In this document: positions 28,635 through 37,944 of the stretch, piece after piece
Numbering within the stretch: position 1 is the stretch's first letter
Layout of the letters: every line of letters starts with the position of its first letter
Origin: Allobacillus halotolerans
GTDB taxonomy: Bacteria > Bacillota > Bacilli > Bacillales > Alkalibacillaceae
Assembly: GCF_018967645.1 (NCBI RefSeq)
Contig: NZ_JAHLZF010000001.1
Coordinates: forward strand, 1 to 64,000
DNA: 64,000 nucleotides
Reading direction: 5' to 3'
The notes under the pieces: generated by a model
The model's input: the letters and a program-made list of their open reading frames with translations, nothing else
The model's database searches: none
What the model was told of the DNA's origin: nothing
Program-made: the position numbers and the translations under genes

Positions 28635-30902
28635 ATGAAGAACAGCTGGAAAATTTACTTCCAAGATTTGAAGAATATATCACGTAATTGGGTCGCTGCT
28701 ATTTTAATTGGCGGACTTATTTTATTACCCTCTTTATACGCGTGGTTTAATATAGAAGCCTCATGGGATCCCTATAGTCAAACCGATCAAATTCCAATCG
28801 GTGTTGTCAATGAAGATTCAGGAGGCGAGATTAAGGAAAACAAAATTAATGTGGGTACAGACCTAGTCGAAACACTTGAAAACAATCAGTCAATGGATTG
28901 GCATTTCACGAACCGAGAAAAAGCAATGAAAAATTTAAAATATGGTGATTATTTCGCGGTTATTGTCATACCAGAGGATTTCTCGGAAAATTTATCATCG
29001 GTTATATCCAATGAACCTAAAAAGAGCGAGATGGAATATTACGTAAACGAAAAAATTAATGCTGTTTCACCAAAAATAACGGATAAAGGTGCTAGCACGA
29101 TAGTACAACAGGTTAGCAGTAATTTTATTTCTGCAGTGAATGGCGTTATTTTTGAGATGTTTGATGATATTGGCATAGAGTTGAACGATAAGTTACCAGA
29201 TATCAAGCAGTTTGAAAATTATATTTTTGAGATGGAGAAACAGTTACCAGAAATATACGAGTTGGTCTCGAACGGACTTGAAGACACGAAAAATGCACAA
29301 TCGATTATTAATAAAGCCCAAAACAAATTGCCAAAAGCTGAACGGACAACAAATGATGGTCTTCAAACTGTGAATGAAACAGCTGATTTATTATCAAAAG
29401 CTGAAGATCGGTTAAATGAAATGGCACCCCAAATTGAAACGGATTTGGAGAAGGCTCAAAACACCGCGGAAGATATTAACAAACTACTTCAAGATGCAAA
29501 AAATATGAATATTGACTTCAGTGAAGGGAAAGAGCTGCAACAAAGCATTGATCGTTCATTGGATGATGCGACTAGTCGTTTGGATGAAATTGAAAGTGAT
29601 TTAAAACAGCTGAAAGAAATGAATCAAGCACAACAAAATAAAGACAGTGAGCAAGAAAATGAGAGCAATGGAGACGGTTCAACAGATCAGGAAAATCATG
29701 AGCAAAATGGTAACCAACAGGACATCCAAAATAACAACAGTGATAATGATCAAGTGATTGATGATGCATTGGAACGACTAAGCATATTACGTGAGGCGCT
29801 TGAGGAAGTGCAAGATAATGGTCAAAATATCACTGCATTTATTGAGGATAAAAAACAGGAAGTCGACTCTGTTGTCACAGACTTAGAGGAGTTATCTGCT
29901 AACACAGCAAATAAAATAGGGGATTTTTTGAAAGACTATAAAGAAAATATTGAGCCGGTAGTGAAACAAAAAATTAGCGATGCTCAACAAACGTTAACGA
30001 GTGCAGATGATATTTTGTCAGAGATCAAGTCAACAATTCCGGAAGTTAAAGAAGTCTTGTCCAGTACTGAAACCCATATTGGTGATGGTCAAGGAATGTT
30101 GAATACGATTCTTGGTGAATATCCATATGTGAATAGTAAAATCAATGAACTCGCGGATCGAATTCGAGAAATTCAGGGTGAAACAGATATTAATGAAATG
30201 ATCGAATTATTACGGAATGATCCTGAAGCAGAAAAAAACTTTTTTGAGGAACCTGTCAAGTTGAGCAAAAATGAGCTCTTCCCAATTCCAAACTATGGTT
30301 CAGGAATGACGCCATTTTATACTGTTTTAGCTATATGGGTCGGTGGTTTGTTGCTGATTTCATTACTGGCCGTTGATGTACATGATAGAGAAGGTCTAAC
30401 TGGCCGAGAACGTTACTTTGGTAGGATGTTTACCTTCCTTACAATCGGATTATTGCAAACTCTTGTCGTAACGTTAGGTGACTGGTTATTGATTGGTTCG
30501 TATATTGCACATCCTGTTTGGTTTGTCTTATTCGGATTGATAATTAGTATCGTTTTTATGACATTGATCTATACACTCGTATCGGTCTTTGGCGATGTCG
30601 GAAAAGCAATGGTCATTGTTTTACTCGTTCTGCAAATTGCTGGTGCAGGTGGTACGTACCCAGTTATTTTATTACCAAAACTGTTCCAGGCAATTAGCCC
30701 ATTCCTTCCTTTCACCTATGCAATTGATTTAATGCGTGAAGCGGTCGGGGGCATTATATGGGAGTCGGCAATTCACGACATGATTATTCTCAGTTTATTT
30801 GGGATCGGAGCCTTGTTATTCGGAACGTTACTGAAAAATGTAATTAACAAACATACAGACAAATTGATGAAAAAATCTAAGGACGCCGGTTTATTTCATT
30901 GA
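28635..30902 (+). CDS. YhgE/Pip-family membrane protein
   Basis: A 755 aa protein with an N-terminal helix (residues about 18-40), a long extracytoplasmic segment and a C-terminal ABC-2-like bundle of about five or six helices (from about residue 560). The loop (about 190-530) is predicted coiled coil with a Gln/Asn/Glu-rich hydrophilic insert near 335-375. The family includes phage-infection protein Pip of Lactococcus and is related to the type VII secretion component EsaA. No other ESX gene is nearby, so a secretion role is speculation. It stands alone with a strong terminator and precedes a TetR gene, but the terminator separates them. Confidence 0.88.
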   Translation: MKNSWKIYFQDLKNISRNWVAAILIGGLILLPSLYAWFNIEASWDPYSQTDQIPIGVVNEDSGGEIKENKINVGTDLVETLENNQSMDWHFTNREKAMKNLKYGDYFAVIVIPEDFSENLSSVISNEPKKSEMEYYVNEKINAVSPKITDKGASTIVQQVSSNFISAVNGVIFEMFDDIGIELNDKLPDIKQFENYIFEMEKQLPEIYELVSNGLEDTKNAQSIINKAQNKLPKAERTTNDGLQTVNETADLLSKAEDRLNEMAPQIETDLEKAQNTAEDINKLLQDAKNMNIDFSEGKELQQSIDRSLDDATSRLDEIESDLKQLKEMNQAQQNKDSEQENESNGDGSTDQENHEQNGNQQDIQNNNSDNDQVIDDALERLSILREALEEVQDNGQNITAFIEDKKQEVDSVVTDLEELSANTANKIGDFLKDYKENIEPVVKQKISDAQQTLTSADDILSEIKSTIPEVKEVLSSTETHIGDGQGMLNTILGEYPYVNSKINELADRIREIQGETDINEMIELLRNDPEAEKNFFEEPVKLSKNELFPIPNYGSGMTPFYTVLAIWVGGLLLISLLAVDVHDREGLTGRERYFGRMFTFLTIGLLQTLVVTLGDWLLIGSYIAHPVWFVLFGLIISIVFMTLIYTLVSVFGDVGKAMVIVLLVLQIAGAGGTYPVILLPKLFQAISPFLPFTYAIDLMREAVGGIIWESAIHDMIILSLFGIGALLFGTLLKNVINKHTDKLMKKSKDAGLFH

Positions 30903-30952
30903 TTTTAATCGGTAGAGAAAAAAATCAATCTAAACAAAATACAGTGTTATTT

Positions 30953-30995
30953 AAAAGAGGCTGAGATGACAACAATGTGATCTCAGCCTCTTTAT
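30953..30995 (+). terminator. Terminator of the YhgE/Pip gene
   Basis: A 14-bp perfect stem AAAGAGGCTGAGAT / ATCTCAGCCTCTTT with a 12-nt loop. The GAGGCTGAGA core resembles the termini of the 310-bp element at 50.5 kb but is not identical. Confidence 0.88.
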
Positions 30996-31069
30996 CATTA
31001 AAAAAATAAGTGAATTGTTTTACTTTTTTAACAAATGTGATAATATGATAAAAAAGGTGGGGAGGGGTC

Positions 31070-31690
31070 ATGAGTTTACGTGAGAAAATCATCGCTTCAT
31101 CATTGAAGTTATTTTCTGAGAAAGGCTTCCACGGTGTGAGCGTTCAAGATTTAGTGAATGATTCTGCGACATCAAAAGGCGGATTTTATCATCATTTTTC
31201 ATCAAAAGATGAACTTTTATATGTCATCCACGATAAGTTTATTACATATGTTCTAAGTGAAGCACACTCGGCAAAAGAAAAATATGACCGCCCAATGAAA
31301 CAGTTGCATGAAATTTTAAAGTCTTTTGTTCGTGTGTTTGACCTGTACAATGAACATATTACCGTTTTTTATCAAGAAAATAAGTATTTAAAACAAGAAT
31401 ATGAAGAAATCATTAAACAAAAACGGAATGAGTTCAAACGAATCATCTATGAAGTGATCAATGATGGTCAGCAATCTGGAGATTTCAGAGGAAGTTTACC
31501 TCCAACGATCACCACGATGTCAATTCTAGGCATGGTCAACTGGACGTATAAATGGTATCAACGAGATGGTGAGAAGGATATTGAACAAGTGTCATCTGTC
31601 TATATAGACCTTTTAATGCATGGCTTACTGACAGATGAAGCCCTAAAAGAGTATGAAGCTTCTTCATTATACGTCGAATTGAATTTTTGA
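31070..31690 (+). CDS. TetR-family repressor of the acyl-CoA catabolic operon
   Basis: A 206 aa TetR-family regulator: the N-terminal helix-turn-helix (residues about 1-50, GFHGVSVQDLVNDSATSKGG then FYHHFSSKDELL) and a helical ligand domain. Its position directly upstream of, and in the same direction as, the leucine-type operon suggests that it senses an acyl-CoA and represses that operon, like FadR/LiuR-type regulators; the ligand is inference. RBS GGGGAGGGG precedes the ATG. A candidate operator lies at 31739-31756 in the operon promoter. Confidence 0.9.
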   Translation: MSLREKIIASSLKLFSEKGFHGVSVQDLVNDSATSKGGFYHHFSSKDELLYVIHDKFITYVLSEAHSAKEKYDRPMKQLHEILKSFVRVFDLYNEHITVFYQENKYLKQEYEEIIKQKRNEFKRIIYEVINDGQQSGDFRGSLPPTITTMSILGMVNWTYKWYQRDGEKDIEQVSSVYIDLLMHGLLTDEALKEYEASSLYVELNF

Positions 31691-31703
31691 AGTATCTAAC
31701 AAT

Positions 31704-31726
31704 CGCTTAATTCAAAGCGTTTTTAT
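31704..31726 (+). terminator. Weak terminator after the TetR gene
   Basis: Stem CGCTT / AAGCG with a 6-nt loop, followed by TTTTTATTT. The stem is short, so some read-through into the operon is likely. Confidence 0.5.
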
Positions 31727-31733
31727 TTAAGAG

Positions 31734-31763
31734 TTTACAGACCAACCAGTCGGTCTCAATAGT
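31734..31763 (+). promoter_or_regulatory. Operon promoter with TetR-type operator in its spacer
   Basis: The -35 TTTACA (31734-31739) and a -10-like AATAGT (31758-31763) enclose AGACC-AACCAGTC-GGTCT (31739-31756), an imperfect palindrome with 5-bp arms. A repressor bound there would block RNA polymerase directly. Assigning it to the upstream TetR protein is inference from position. Confidence 0.6.
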
Positions 31764-31808
31764 GTGTGGCTTTGAAATTCAATAAAAGCAATTAAGGGAG
31801 GAATGTTC

Positions 31809-32951
31809 ATGAATTTCGAATTGACGAAAGAACAGGAAATGACGAGAAAGATGGTTCGCGATTTTGCGGTAGACAAAATCAAGCCAAGGGCAATTGATAT
31901 TGACACAAAGGCTGATTTTCCCGAAGATCTATTTAAAGAAATGGGTGAACTAGGGTTACTGGGAATTCCTTTTCCGGAAGAAGAGGGTGGTTCTGGCGGC
32001 GATACTGTAACCTATGCACTAGCCGTTGAAGAAATTGGTCGTGTATGTGGGAGTACAGGACTAAGCTATGCGGCAGCTGTTTCACTTGGTTCCAGTCCGA
32101 TTTATATGTTTGGAACGGACGAACAAAGAAAGAAATTTTTGAAACCGCTTGCAGAAGGGGAAGCGCTAGGATCATTCGGATTGACGGAGCCAAATGCAGG
32201 CTCTGATGCCGGTGGGACAAAAACAACAGCCAACCTGGAAGGTGACGAATACGTAATCAACGGAGAGAAGTGCTTTATTACAAATGCTTCCTATGCCAAG
32301 CAAATTATTGTAACGGCCGTTACCGGAAAAGATTCTCGAGGTAAAAATATCATTTCAGCAATTATCGTTCCAACCGATAGTCCAGGCTTAAAAATTTCTG
32401 ATAATTACGATAAAATGGGTGTCAGAGGTTCTAACACAGCTGAAATTGTATTAGAAGATGTAAGAGTTCCAAAAGAGAATCTATTAGGTGATCCTGACGC
32501 TGGCTTCAAGCAATTTTTGCGTACGTTAGATGGCGGAAGAATTTCAATTGCAGCGTTAGGTGTCGGAATTGCTCAAGCTTCGCTGGACCGCGCGTTGGCT
32601 TATGCGAAGGAAAGGAAACAGTTTGGGAAACCAATTTCTTCCTTCCAAGCGATTCAATTTAAATTGGCCGATATGGCTATGGAAGTCGAATTGGCTCGCA
32701 ATATGGTTATGAAAGCCGCATGGCTGAAAGATAACGGAAAGCCGTTTACGAAAGAAGCTGCTTATGCAAAATTGTTTGCAACAGAAACGGCGACGCGATC
32801 AGCAAACCAAGCAATTCAAATACTTGGTGGTTATGGTTACATGAGAGAATACGAAGTTGAACGATTTTTACGGGATGCCAAGCTGTTGGAAATCGGTGAG
32901 GGAACCTCAGAAATTCAACGAATGGTGATCGCTCGGCAATTAGGATGCTAG
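31809..32951 (+). CDS. Acyl-CoA dehydrogenase (YngJ-like)
   Basis: FAD enzyme that introduces a 2,3 double bond into an acyl-CoA, here probably isovaleryl- or another branched-chain acyl-CoA by context. The 380 aa protein has the ACAD signatures GSFGLTEPNAGSDAGGTKT (about 127-145) and QILGGYGYMREYEVER (about 335-350). Glu364 in IGEGTSEIQ occupies the catalytic-base position of short/medium-chain enzymes, whereas human isovaleryl-CoA dehydrogenase uses a Glu elsewhere. ATG 31809 is preferred, 7 nt after GGGAGG; the in-frame ATG at 31803 is 1 nt from it. It is the first gene of the seven-gene operon. Confidence 0.93.
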   Translation: MNFELTKEQEMTRKMVRDFAVDKIKPRAIDIDTKADFPEDLFKEMGELGLLGIPFPEEEGGSGGDTVTYALAVEEIGRVCGSTGLSYAAAVSLGSSPIYMFGTDEQRKKFLKPLAEGEALGSFGLTEPNAGSDAGGTKTTANLEGDEYVINGEKCFITNASYAKQIIVTAVTGKDSRGKNIISAIIVPTDSPGLKISDNYDKMGVRGSNTAEIVLEDVRVPKENLLGDPDAGFKQFLRTLDGGRISIAALGVGIAQASLDRALAYAKERKQFGKPISSFQAIQFKLADMAMEVELARNMVMKAAWLKDNGKPFTKEAAYAKLFATETATRSANQAIQILGGYGYMREYEVERFLRDAKLLEIGEGTSEIQRMVIARQLGC

Positions 32952-32971
32952 ATTAAAAAGGAGGATTGCAT

Positions 32972-34609
32972 ATGAGTCTACTGACGTCAACCATTGGCGA
33001 ATTGCTAGAAGAAAAAGTGGATGAGAGACCAAACCATGAAGCTGTCGTTTATCCTGAGAAGGGTATTCGTTGGACTTATCAAGAGTTCGATGAAAAAGTG
33101 AATGAGACAGCTAAAGCGCTTATGGCTCTCGGTGTTGAAAAAGGTGAGCATATCGCAATTTGGGCTGACAATAAACCGGAATGGGTCTTGACTCAGTTTG
33201 CTACAGGAAAAATGGGCGCTGTATTAGTGACGGTGAATACCAGTTATCAAGCAGCAGAATTGGAATATTTACTGAATCAATCAGACACAACAACATTAAT
33301 TCTAGCAGAAAATTTTAAAGGAACATCCTATGTAGATATCGTTAATGAAGTAGCTCCCGAACTGAAAAACAGTGAACCGGGGCAACTGAACAGTGATAAA
33401 GTTCCGAAATTAAAACGAGTCATCGTTCTAGGGGAAAAACAAATTGCAGGCTGCTACACATGGGATGAGTTACTGCAAAAAGCAAAAGATGTTTCAGATG
33501 AAGATCTACGAAAAAGAAAAGAATCACTTCATCACGATGACATTATCAACATGCAATACACTTCAGGTACAACCGGTTTTCCTAAAGGTGTGATGTTGAC
33601 CCACTATAATATCGTCAACAACGGAAAACAGGTTGCCGAGGGAATGAATTTTACAGGTGAAGATCGTTTATGTGTGCCAGTGCCACTCTTTCACTGTTTC
33701 GGCTGTGTGATGAGTACGTTAGCAACAGTCTCCAAAGGAGGCACAATGGTGATGATTGAACAATACAATCCTGAAGTTGTTTTACAAGCTGTTCAAGATG
33801 AAAAATGTACAGCATTACACGGTGTTCCGACAATGTTCATTGGAGAGTTGAATAATCCTGAATTTGACCAATTTGATCTCTCGTCAATTCGTACAGGAAT
33901 CATGGCCGGTTCCAATTGTCCGAAAGAAGTCATGAATGATGTCATTCATAAAATGGGTGCTTCTGAAGTAACCATCTGTTACGGACAAACAGAAACATCG
34001 CCCGTTTTTACACAAACTCGACCGACTGATTCAATAGAAATCCGAACGACATCCGTTGGAAAAGTTCATCCGAATGTCGAAGCAAAGATCGTTGAACCAG
34101 GTACAAATCAAACACTTCCTCCAAATGAACCTGGTGAAATCGTGACTCGTGGTTACCACGTCATGGCAGGTTATTATAAAAATGAAGAAGAGACGAATGC
34201 GACGATTGATGAGGATGGATGGCTGCATACGGGTGATATCGGAATCATGGATGAAGATGGTTATTTCCAAGTGACTGGTAGAATGAAAGACATGGTCATC
34301 CGTGGTGGAGAAAATATTTACCCACGGGAGATTGAAGAATTCATCATTACACATCCGGATGTGTTGGATGTTCAAGTCGTCGGTGTACCAGATCCAAAAT
34401 ACGGTGAAGAGTTAATGGCCTGGATCATTCCAAAAGAAGGTGCCAATTTAACAGAAGAAAACATCAAATCGTTCTGTAAAGGTAAAATCTCGCATCATAA
34501 AATTCCGAAATACATTGAGTTGACAGAAGAATACCCAATGACAGCAAGTGGGAAAGTTCAAAAATACCGATTAAGAGAACAAGCAAAAGATTTAATTCAA
34601 ATCGACTAA
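32972..34609 (+). CDS. AMP-forming acyl-CoA synthetase (YngI-like)
   Basis: Activates a carboxylate to its CoA thioester through an acyl-adenylate. The 545 aa protein has the P-loop-like MQYTSGTTGFPKGVMLTH (about 190-207), CYGQTETSP (about 335), GWLHTGDIGIMDEDGYFQVT and the C-terminal Lys of PMTASGKVQKYRLRE. In this operon it may activate isovalerate or acetoacetate; the substrate is not readable from sequence. ATG 32972 follows AAGGAGG; an in-frame TTG at 32966 overlaps the spacer. It is separated from the dehydrogenase by 20 nt. Confidence 0.92.
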   Translation: MSLLTSTIGELLEEKVDERPNHEAVVYPEKGIRWTYQEFDEKVNETAKALMALGVEKGEHIAIWADNKPEWVLTQFATGKMGAVLVTVNTSYQAAELEYLLNQSDTTTLILAENFKGTSYVDIVNEVAPELKNSEPGQLNSDKVPKLKRVIVLGEKQIAGCYTWDELLQKAKDVSDEDLRKRKESLHHDDIINMQYTSGTTGFPKGVMLTHYNIVNNGKQVAEGMNFTGEDRLCVPVPLFHCFGCVMSTLATVSKGGTMVMIEQYNPEVVLQAVQDEKCTALHGVPTMFIGELNNPEFDQFDLSSIRTGIMAGSNCPKEVMNDVIHKMGASEVTICYGQTETSPVFTQTRPTDSIEIRTTSVGKVHPNVEAKIVEPGTNQTLPPNEPGEIVTRGYHVMAGYYKNEEETNATIDEDGWLHTGDIGIMDEDGYFQVTGRMKDMVIRGGENIYPREIEEFIITHPDVLDVQVVGVPDPKYGEELMAWIIPKEGANLTEENIKSFCKGKISHHKIPKYIELTEEYPMTASGKVQKYRLREQAKDLIQID

Positions 34610-34631
34610 GTCACAGTTACAGGAGGTTATT

Positions 34632-35975
34632 ATGTTTCAATCTATTCTAATCGCAAACAGAGGAGAAATAGCTTCACGTATCATCAAAACATGTAAGCAA
34701 TTAAACATTAAGTCCGTGGCCGTATATTCCGACCCGGATGAAGACTCACCGTATGTGGAAGAAGCAGATGTTGCTTATCCTCTTGGGGGATCACGTGTCA
34801 ATGAAAGCTATTTAAACATGGATAAAATCTTCGAAATTGCCAAAGAAGCCGAAGTAGAAGCGATTCACCCAGGGTATGGACTATTAAGTGAAAATGCTTC
34901 ATTTGCTAGACGTTGCGAGGAAGAGGGCATTACCTTTATTGGACCGACACCAGATGTGATTGAAAAAATGGGCAGTAAATTATCCGCAAGAAAAGCGATG
35001 GAAGAAGCGGGAGTTCCCATTATTCCGGGTACAAACGAACCCGTTGAAACAGTTGACGCGGCAAAAGAGGTTGCGAATGAGATCGGTTACCCTGTAATGG
35101 TAAAGGCGTCATACGGCGGTGGCGGTATTGGAATGGAGATTGTGAAAAGCGAATCGGAGCTGGAAAAAGCGATTGAATCCAATGCACACCGTGCGGAACA
35201 ATTTTTCGGTAACGGCACTCTATTTATTGAAAAAGTCATAGAAGATGCCCACCATGTTGAAATCCAAGTGCTAGGTGACCATCACGGAAATGCGGTTCAT
35301 TTATATGATCGTGAGTGTTCCATTCAACGTCGACATCAGAAAGTCATTGAAGAAGCACCATCACCACTTTTAACGGAAGAAACAAGACGTGAAATGGGTG
35401 AAAAGGCGGTGCAAGCCGTCAAATCCTTAGGCTATCGGAATGCCGGGACACTTGAATTTTTAGTAGACGAAGATCAAAACTATTATTTTCTTGAAATGAA
35501 TACAAGACTTCAAGTGGAACACCCAGTTACCGAAGAGATCACAGGCATCGATCTTGTTGAACAACAGATTCGTATTGCCAGTGGTGAAGAACTCGCGATT
35601 AATCAAGGGCTGGTACAAATCCAGGGTCATGCAATTGAAGCCCGCATTTATGCAGAGGATCCGAAGACGTTTTTTCCGTCTCCAGGTACAATCGAAGACT
35701 TAATCATTCCAAAAGAGGAATTCATTCGGAATGATCAATCCATAAAAAAAGGATTTAAAATCACACCTTTTTACGATCCAATGGTTGCGAAGTTGATTGT
35801 TAAAGGCAAAGACCGAAACGAAGCGATCAGTCGATTAGAGACGGCCCTATCCATGTACAAAGTAGAAGGAATAAAGACGAACATCCCACTATTGTTAAAT
35901 ATAGCTGCTAATCAAGCATTTCAAGATGGTAATACACAAACATCATTTATCCAAGAACACATAACAAACAAATAG
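34632..35975 (+). CDS. Biotin carboxylase subunit of acyl-CoA carboxylase (YngH-like)
   Basis: Carboxylates the biotin on the carrier protein encoded next, using ATP and bicarbonate. The 447 aa protein shows the full biotin-carboxylase architecture: ILIANRGEIASRIIKTCKQL, the ATP-grasp glycine loop KASYGGGGIGM (about 155-165), EVQIQVLGD-type HVEIQVLGDHHGN, and EMNTRLQVEHPVTEEITG (about 288-305). Together with the separate carrier (35988) and carboxyltransferase (37945) it should form methylcrotonyl-CoA carboxylase or a relative. RBS AGGAGG precedes the ATG. Confidence 0.93.
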   Translation: MFQSILIANRGEIASRIIKTCKQLNIKSVAVYSDPDEDSPYVEEADVAYPLGGSRVNESYLNMDKIFEIAKEAEVEAIHPGYGLLSENASFARRCEEEGITFIGPTPDVIEKMGSKLSARKAMEEAGVPIIPGTNEPVETVDAAKEVANEIGYPVMVKASYGGGGIGMEIVKSESELEKAIESNAHRAEQFFGNGTLFIEKVIEDAHHVEIQVLGDHHGNAVHLYDRECSIQRRHQKVIEEAPSPLLTEETRREMGEKAVQAVKSLGYRNAGTLEFLVDEDQNYYFLEMNTRLQVEHPVTEEITGIDLVEQQIRIASGEELAINQGLVQIQGHAIEARIYAEDPKTFFPSPGTIEDLIIPKEEFIRNDQSIKKGFKITPFYDPMVAKLIVKGKDRNEAISRLETALSMYKVEGIKTNIPLLLNIAANQAFQDGNTQTSFIQEHITNK

Positions 35976-35987
35976 GAGGAATATAAA

Positions 35988-36197
35988 ATGGAATTAAAAT
36001 CATCAATGGCAGGAAACGTATGGAAAATTGTTTTGAATGAAGGTGACCAAGTGGAAGAAGATCAAGATGTAGTCATCTTGGAATCGATGAAAATGGAAAT
36101 TCCAATTCCGGCAGAATCAGCTGGCACGATTAAAGAATTAAAAGTATCGGAAGGTGACTTTGTAAACGAAGGAGATGTTCTCGCTGTCATTGAATAA
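35988..36197 (+). CDS. Biotin carboxyl carrier protein (YngHB/BLAP-like)
   Basis: A 69 aa stand-alone biotinyl (or lipoyl-like) domain. Lys35 in ILESMKMEIPI is the attachment residue in the canonical ES-MKM hairpin; two symmetrical halves of the beta-barrel can be traced. It is 12 nt downstream of the carboxylase gene with RBS GGAGGAAT, and in B. subtilis the equivalent protein is split from the carboxylase in the same way. It carries CO2 from the carboxylase to the carboxyltransferase. Confidence 0.93.
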   Translation: MELKSSMAGNVWKIVLNEGDQVEEDQDVVILESMKMEIPIPAESAGTIKELKVSEGDFVNEGDVLAVIE

Positions 36198-36219
36198 GCT
36201 AGGGAGGCACCGAACATTT

Positions 36220-37119
36220 ATGGATTTACCAGAACAAGTTACGATTAAAGAAGTCGGCCCACGCGATGGCTTGCAAAATGAAAAGAAGGAAATATCTACG
36301 GAAGATAAAATTGCATGGATCAATCAACTCTCTGAGTCAGGCTTGTCCTACATTGAGATCACTTCATTTGTACACCCGAACTGGATTCCACAACTAAAGG
36401 ACGCCGTTGAGGTTGCTCAGTCCATCAAACGTAAAGAAGGCGTTACGTATGCAGCTCTAGTCCCAAACATGAAGGGGTTGGAGCGAGCATTGGAAGCTGA
36501 CGTAGATGAAGTATCGATTTTCATGTCAGCCAGCGAAACGCATAATAAGAAAAATATTAATAAATCCATTGAAGAAACTTATCCAGTGCTGCAGGAAGTT
36601 GTCACTGGTGCTAAAGAAGCCGGAAAAACAGTCAGAGGCTATGTATCAACTGTTTTTGGTTGCCCTTATGAAGGTTCAGTAGATGAAAATCAAGTAGTCG
36701 ATGTTTGTCAGCGTCTTTTTGATATGGGAATTGACGAGCTTTCACTAGGTGACACGATTGGTGTGGCAAACCCTCGTCAAGTTCACGATTTCTTGTGCAA
36801 AATGGAACATATTCTTTTAAAAGATCAGATTGCATTGCATTTTCACGACACGAGAGGTATGGCGCTAGCAAACACGGTAACTGCCTTACAGTTAGGATAT
36901 CATACCTTTGACGGTTCACTGGGTGGCCTTGGTGGATGTCCATATGCCAAAGGGGCTACAGGAAACCTTGCAACGGACGACCTTGTCCATATGATTCATG
37001 AAATGGGCATTGATACAGGTGTTGATCTAGACAGACTGACGGACGCGGGGTTCTTTATCCAGGATAAAATTGGTCAGGCATTACCAAGTAAGCAAATGCA
37101 AGTAAGAGCAAAAGAATAA
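36220..37119 (+). CDS. Hydroxymethylglutaryl-CoA lyase
   Basis: Cleaves HMG-CoA to acetyl-CoA and acetoacetate, the last step of leucine breakdown. The 299 aa TIM-barrel protein has EVGPRDGLQNEKK (about residues 10-22), the metal-binding LHFHDTRGMALAN (about 207-219) and the catalytic Cys loop GGLGGCPYAKGATGN (about 237-251). The start MDLPEQVTIKEVG at 36220 follows AGGGAGG with a rather long 12-nt spacer; the frame extends upstream into the carrier gene but without an RBS. Confidence 0.94.
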   Translation: MDLPEQVTIKEVGPRDGLQNEKKEISTEDKIAWINQLSESGLSYIEITSFVHPNWIPQLKDAVEVAQSIKRKEGVTYAALVPNMKGLERALEADVDEVSIFMSASETHNKKNINKSIEETYPVLQEVVTGAKEAGKTVRGYVSTVFGCPYEGSVDENQVVDVCQRLFDMGIDELSLGDTIGVANPRQVHDFLCKMEHILLKDQIALHFHDTRGMALANTVTALQLGYHTFDGSLGGLGGCPYAKGATGNLATDDLVHMIHEMGIDTGVDLDRLTDAGFFIQDKIGQALPSKQMQVRAKE

Positions 37120-37134
37120 AAGGTGTGAGAAACA

Positions 37135-37914
37135 ATGGATACAATTGATTTTCAGATTGTCGATGAAACGATCGGAATTTTAAAGCTGAATCGACCGAAT
37201 GCCGCTAATGCTTTTTCATTGAAATTGCTGGATGACTTTAATCAGCAGTTAGATGATATTGAGCAAAATGACCAGCTGCGTGTACTCATCATCACAGCCG
37301 TCGGTGAAAAAGTGTTTTGTGCGGGCGCAGATTTGAAAGAGCGAGCTTCGATGGGTGAAGAAGAGGTTGTTAAAACGGTAGGTAAAATTGGCGACCTCGT
37401 CTCACGGGTTGAACAGCTTAAGATTCCGACGATTGCGGCTATTAATGGTGCTGCTTTCGGTGGAGGATTAGAGCTAACGCTTGGCTGCGATATTCGTATA
37501 GCAAGCCGTTCAGCGAAAATGGGATTGACTGAAACATCATTAGCTATTATTCCAGGGGCAGGTGGAACCCAACGTCTTTCAAGACTCATTGGACTTGCGA
37601 ACGCTAAATATTATATTTTGACAGCGAAGCGATTTGGAAGTGATGAAGCTAAACAAATCGGTTTGGTTCAAGAGATTTTTGAACCAACGGATCTTGAAGA
37701 ACAAGCATTATCGATGGCCAAACAGATTGCTGGCAATGGACCAGTCGGTGTCAAAATGGCTAAAAAAGCAATCGACAAAGGTTATGAACTATCTAAAACT
37801 GATGGATTGAAAGTCGAGCGAGAGTGTTATTTAGAAACGATCCCGACGGCAGATCGATTAGAAGGATTACAAGCATTCAAAGAAAAACGAAAACCACAGT
37901 ATCAAGGGAAATAG
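37135..37914 (+). CDS. Enoyl-CoA hydratase/isomerase (methylglutaconyl-CoA hydratase-like)
   Basis: A 259 aa crotonase-fold hydratase, expected to hydrate 3-methylglutaconyl-CoA to HMG-CoA given its neighbours. CAGADLKERASM (about 62-73) provides one oxyanion-hole strand; INGAAFGGGLELTLGCDIRI (about 103-122) and the two catalytic Glu positions (GLELTL; GLTETSLAIIPGAGGTQRL) are present. Resembles B. subtilis YngF and human AUH. RBS AAAAGGTGTGAG precedes the ATG, 15 nt after the lyase gene. Confidence 0.92.
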   Translation: MDTIDFQIVDETIGILKLNRPNAANAFSLKLLDDFNQQLDDIEQNDQLRVLIITAVGEKVFCAGADLKERASMGEEEVVKTVGKIGDLVSRVEQLKIPTIAAINGAAFGGGLELTLGCDIRIASRSAKMGLTETSLAIIPGAGGTQRLSRLIGLANAKYYILTAKRFGSDEAKQIGLVQEIFEPTDLEEQALSMAKQIAGNGPVGVKMAKKAIDKGYELSKTDGLKVERECYLETIPTADRLEGLQAFKEKRKPQYQGK

Positions 37915-37944
37915 GTTGCAAAGAGACAGAAAGGGTGTAACGAC

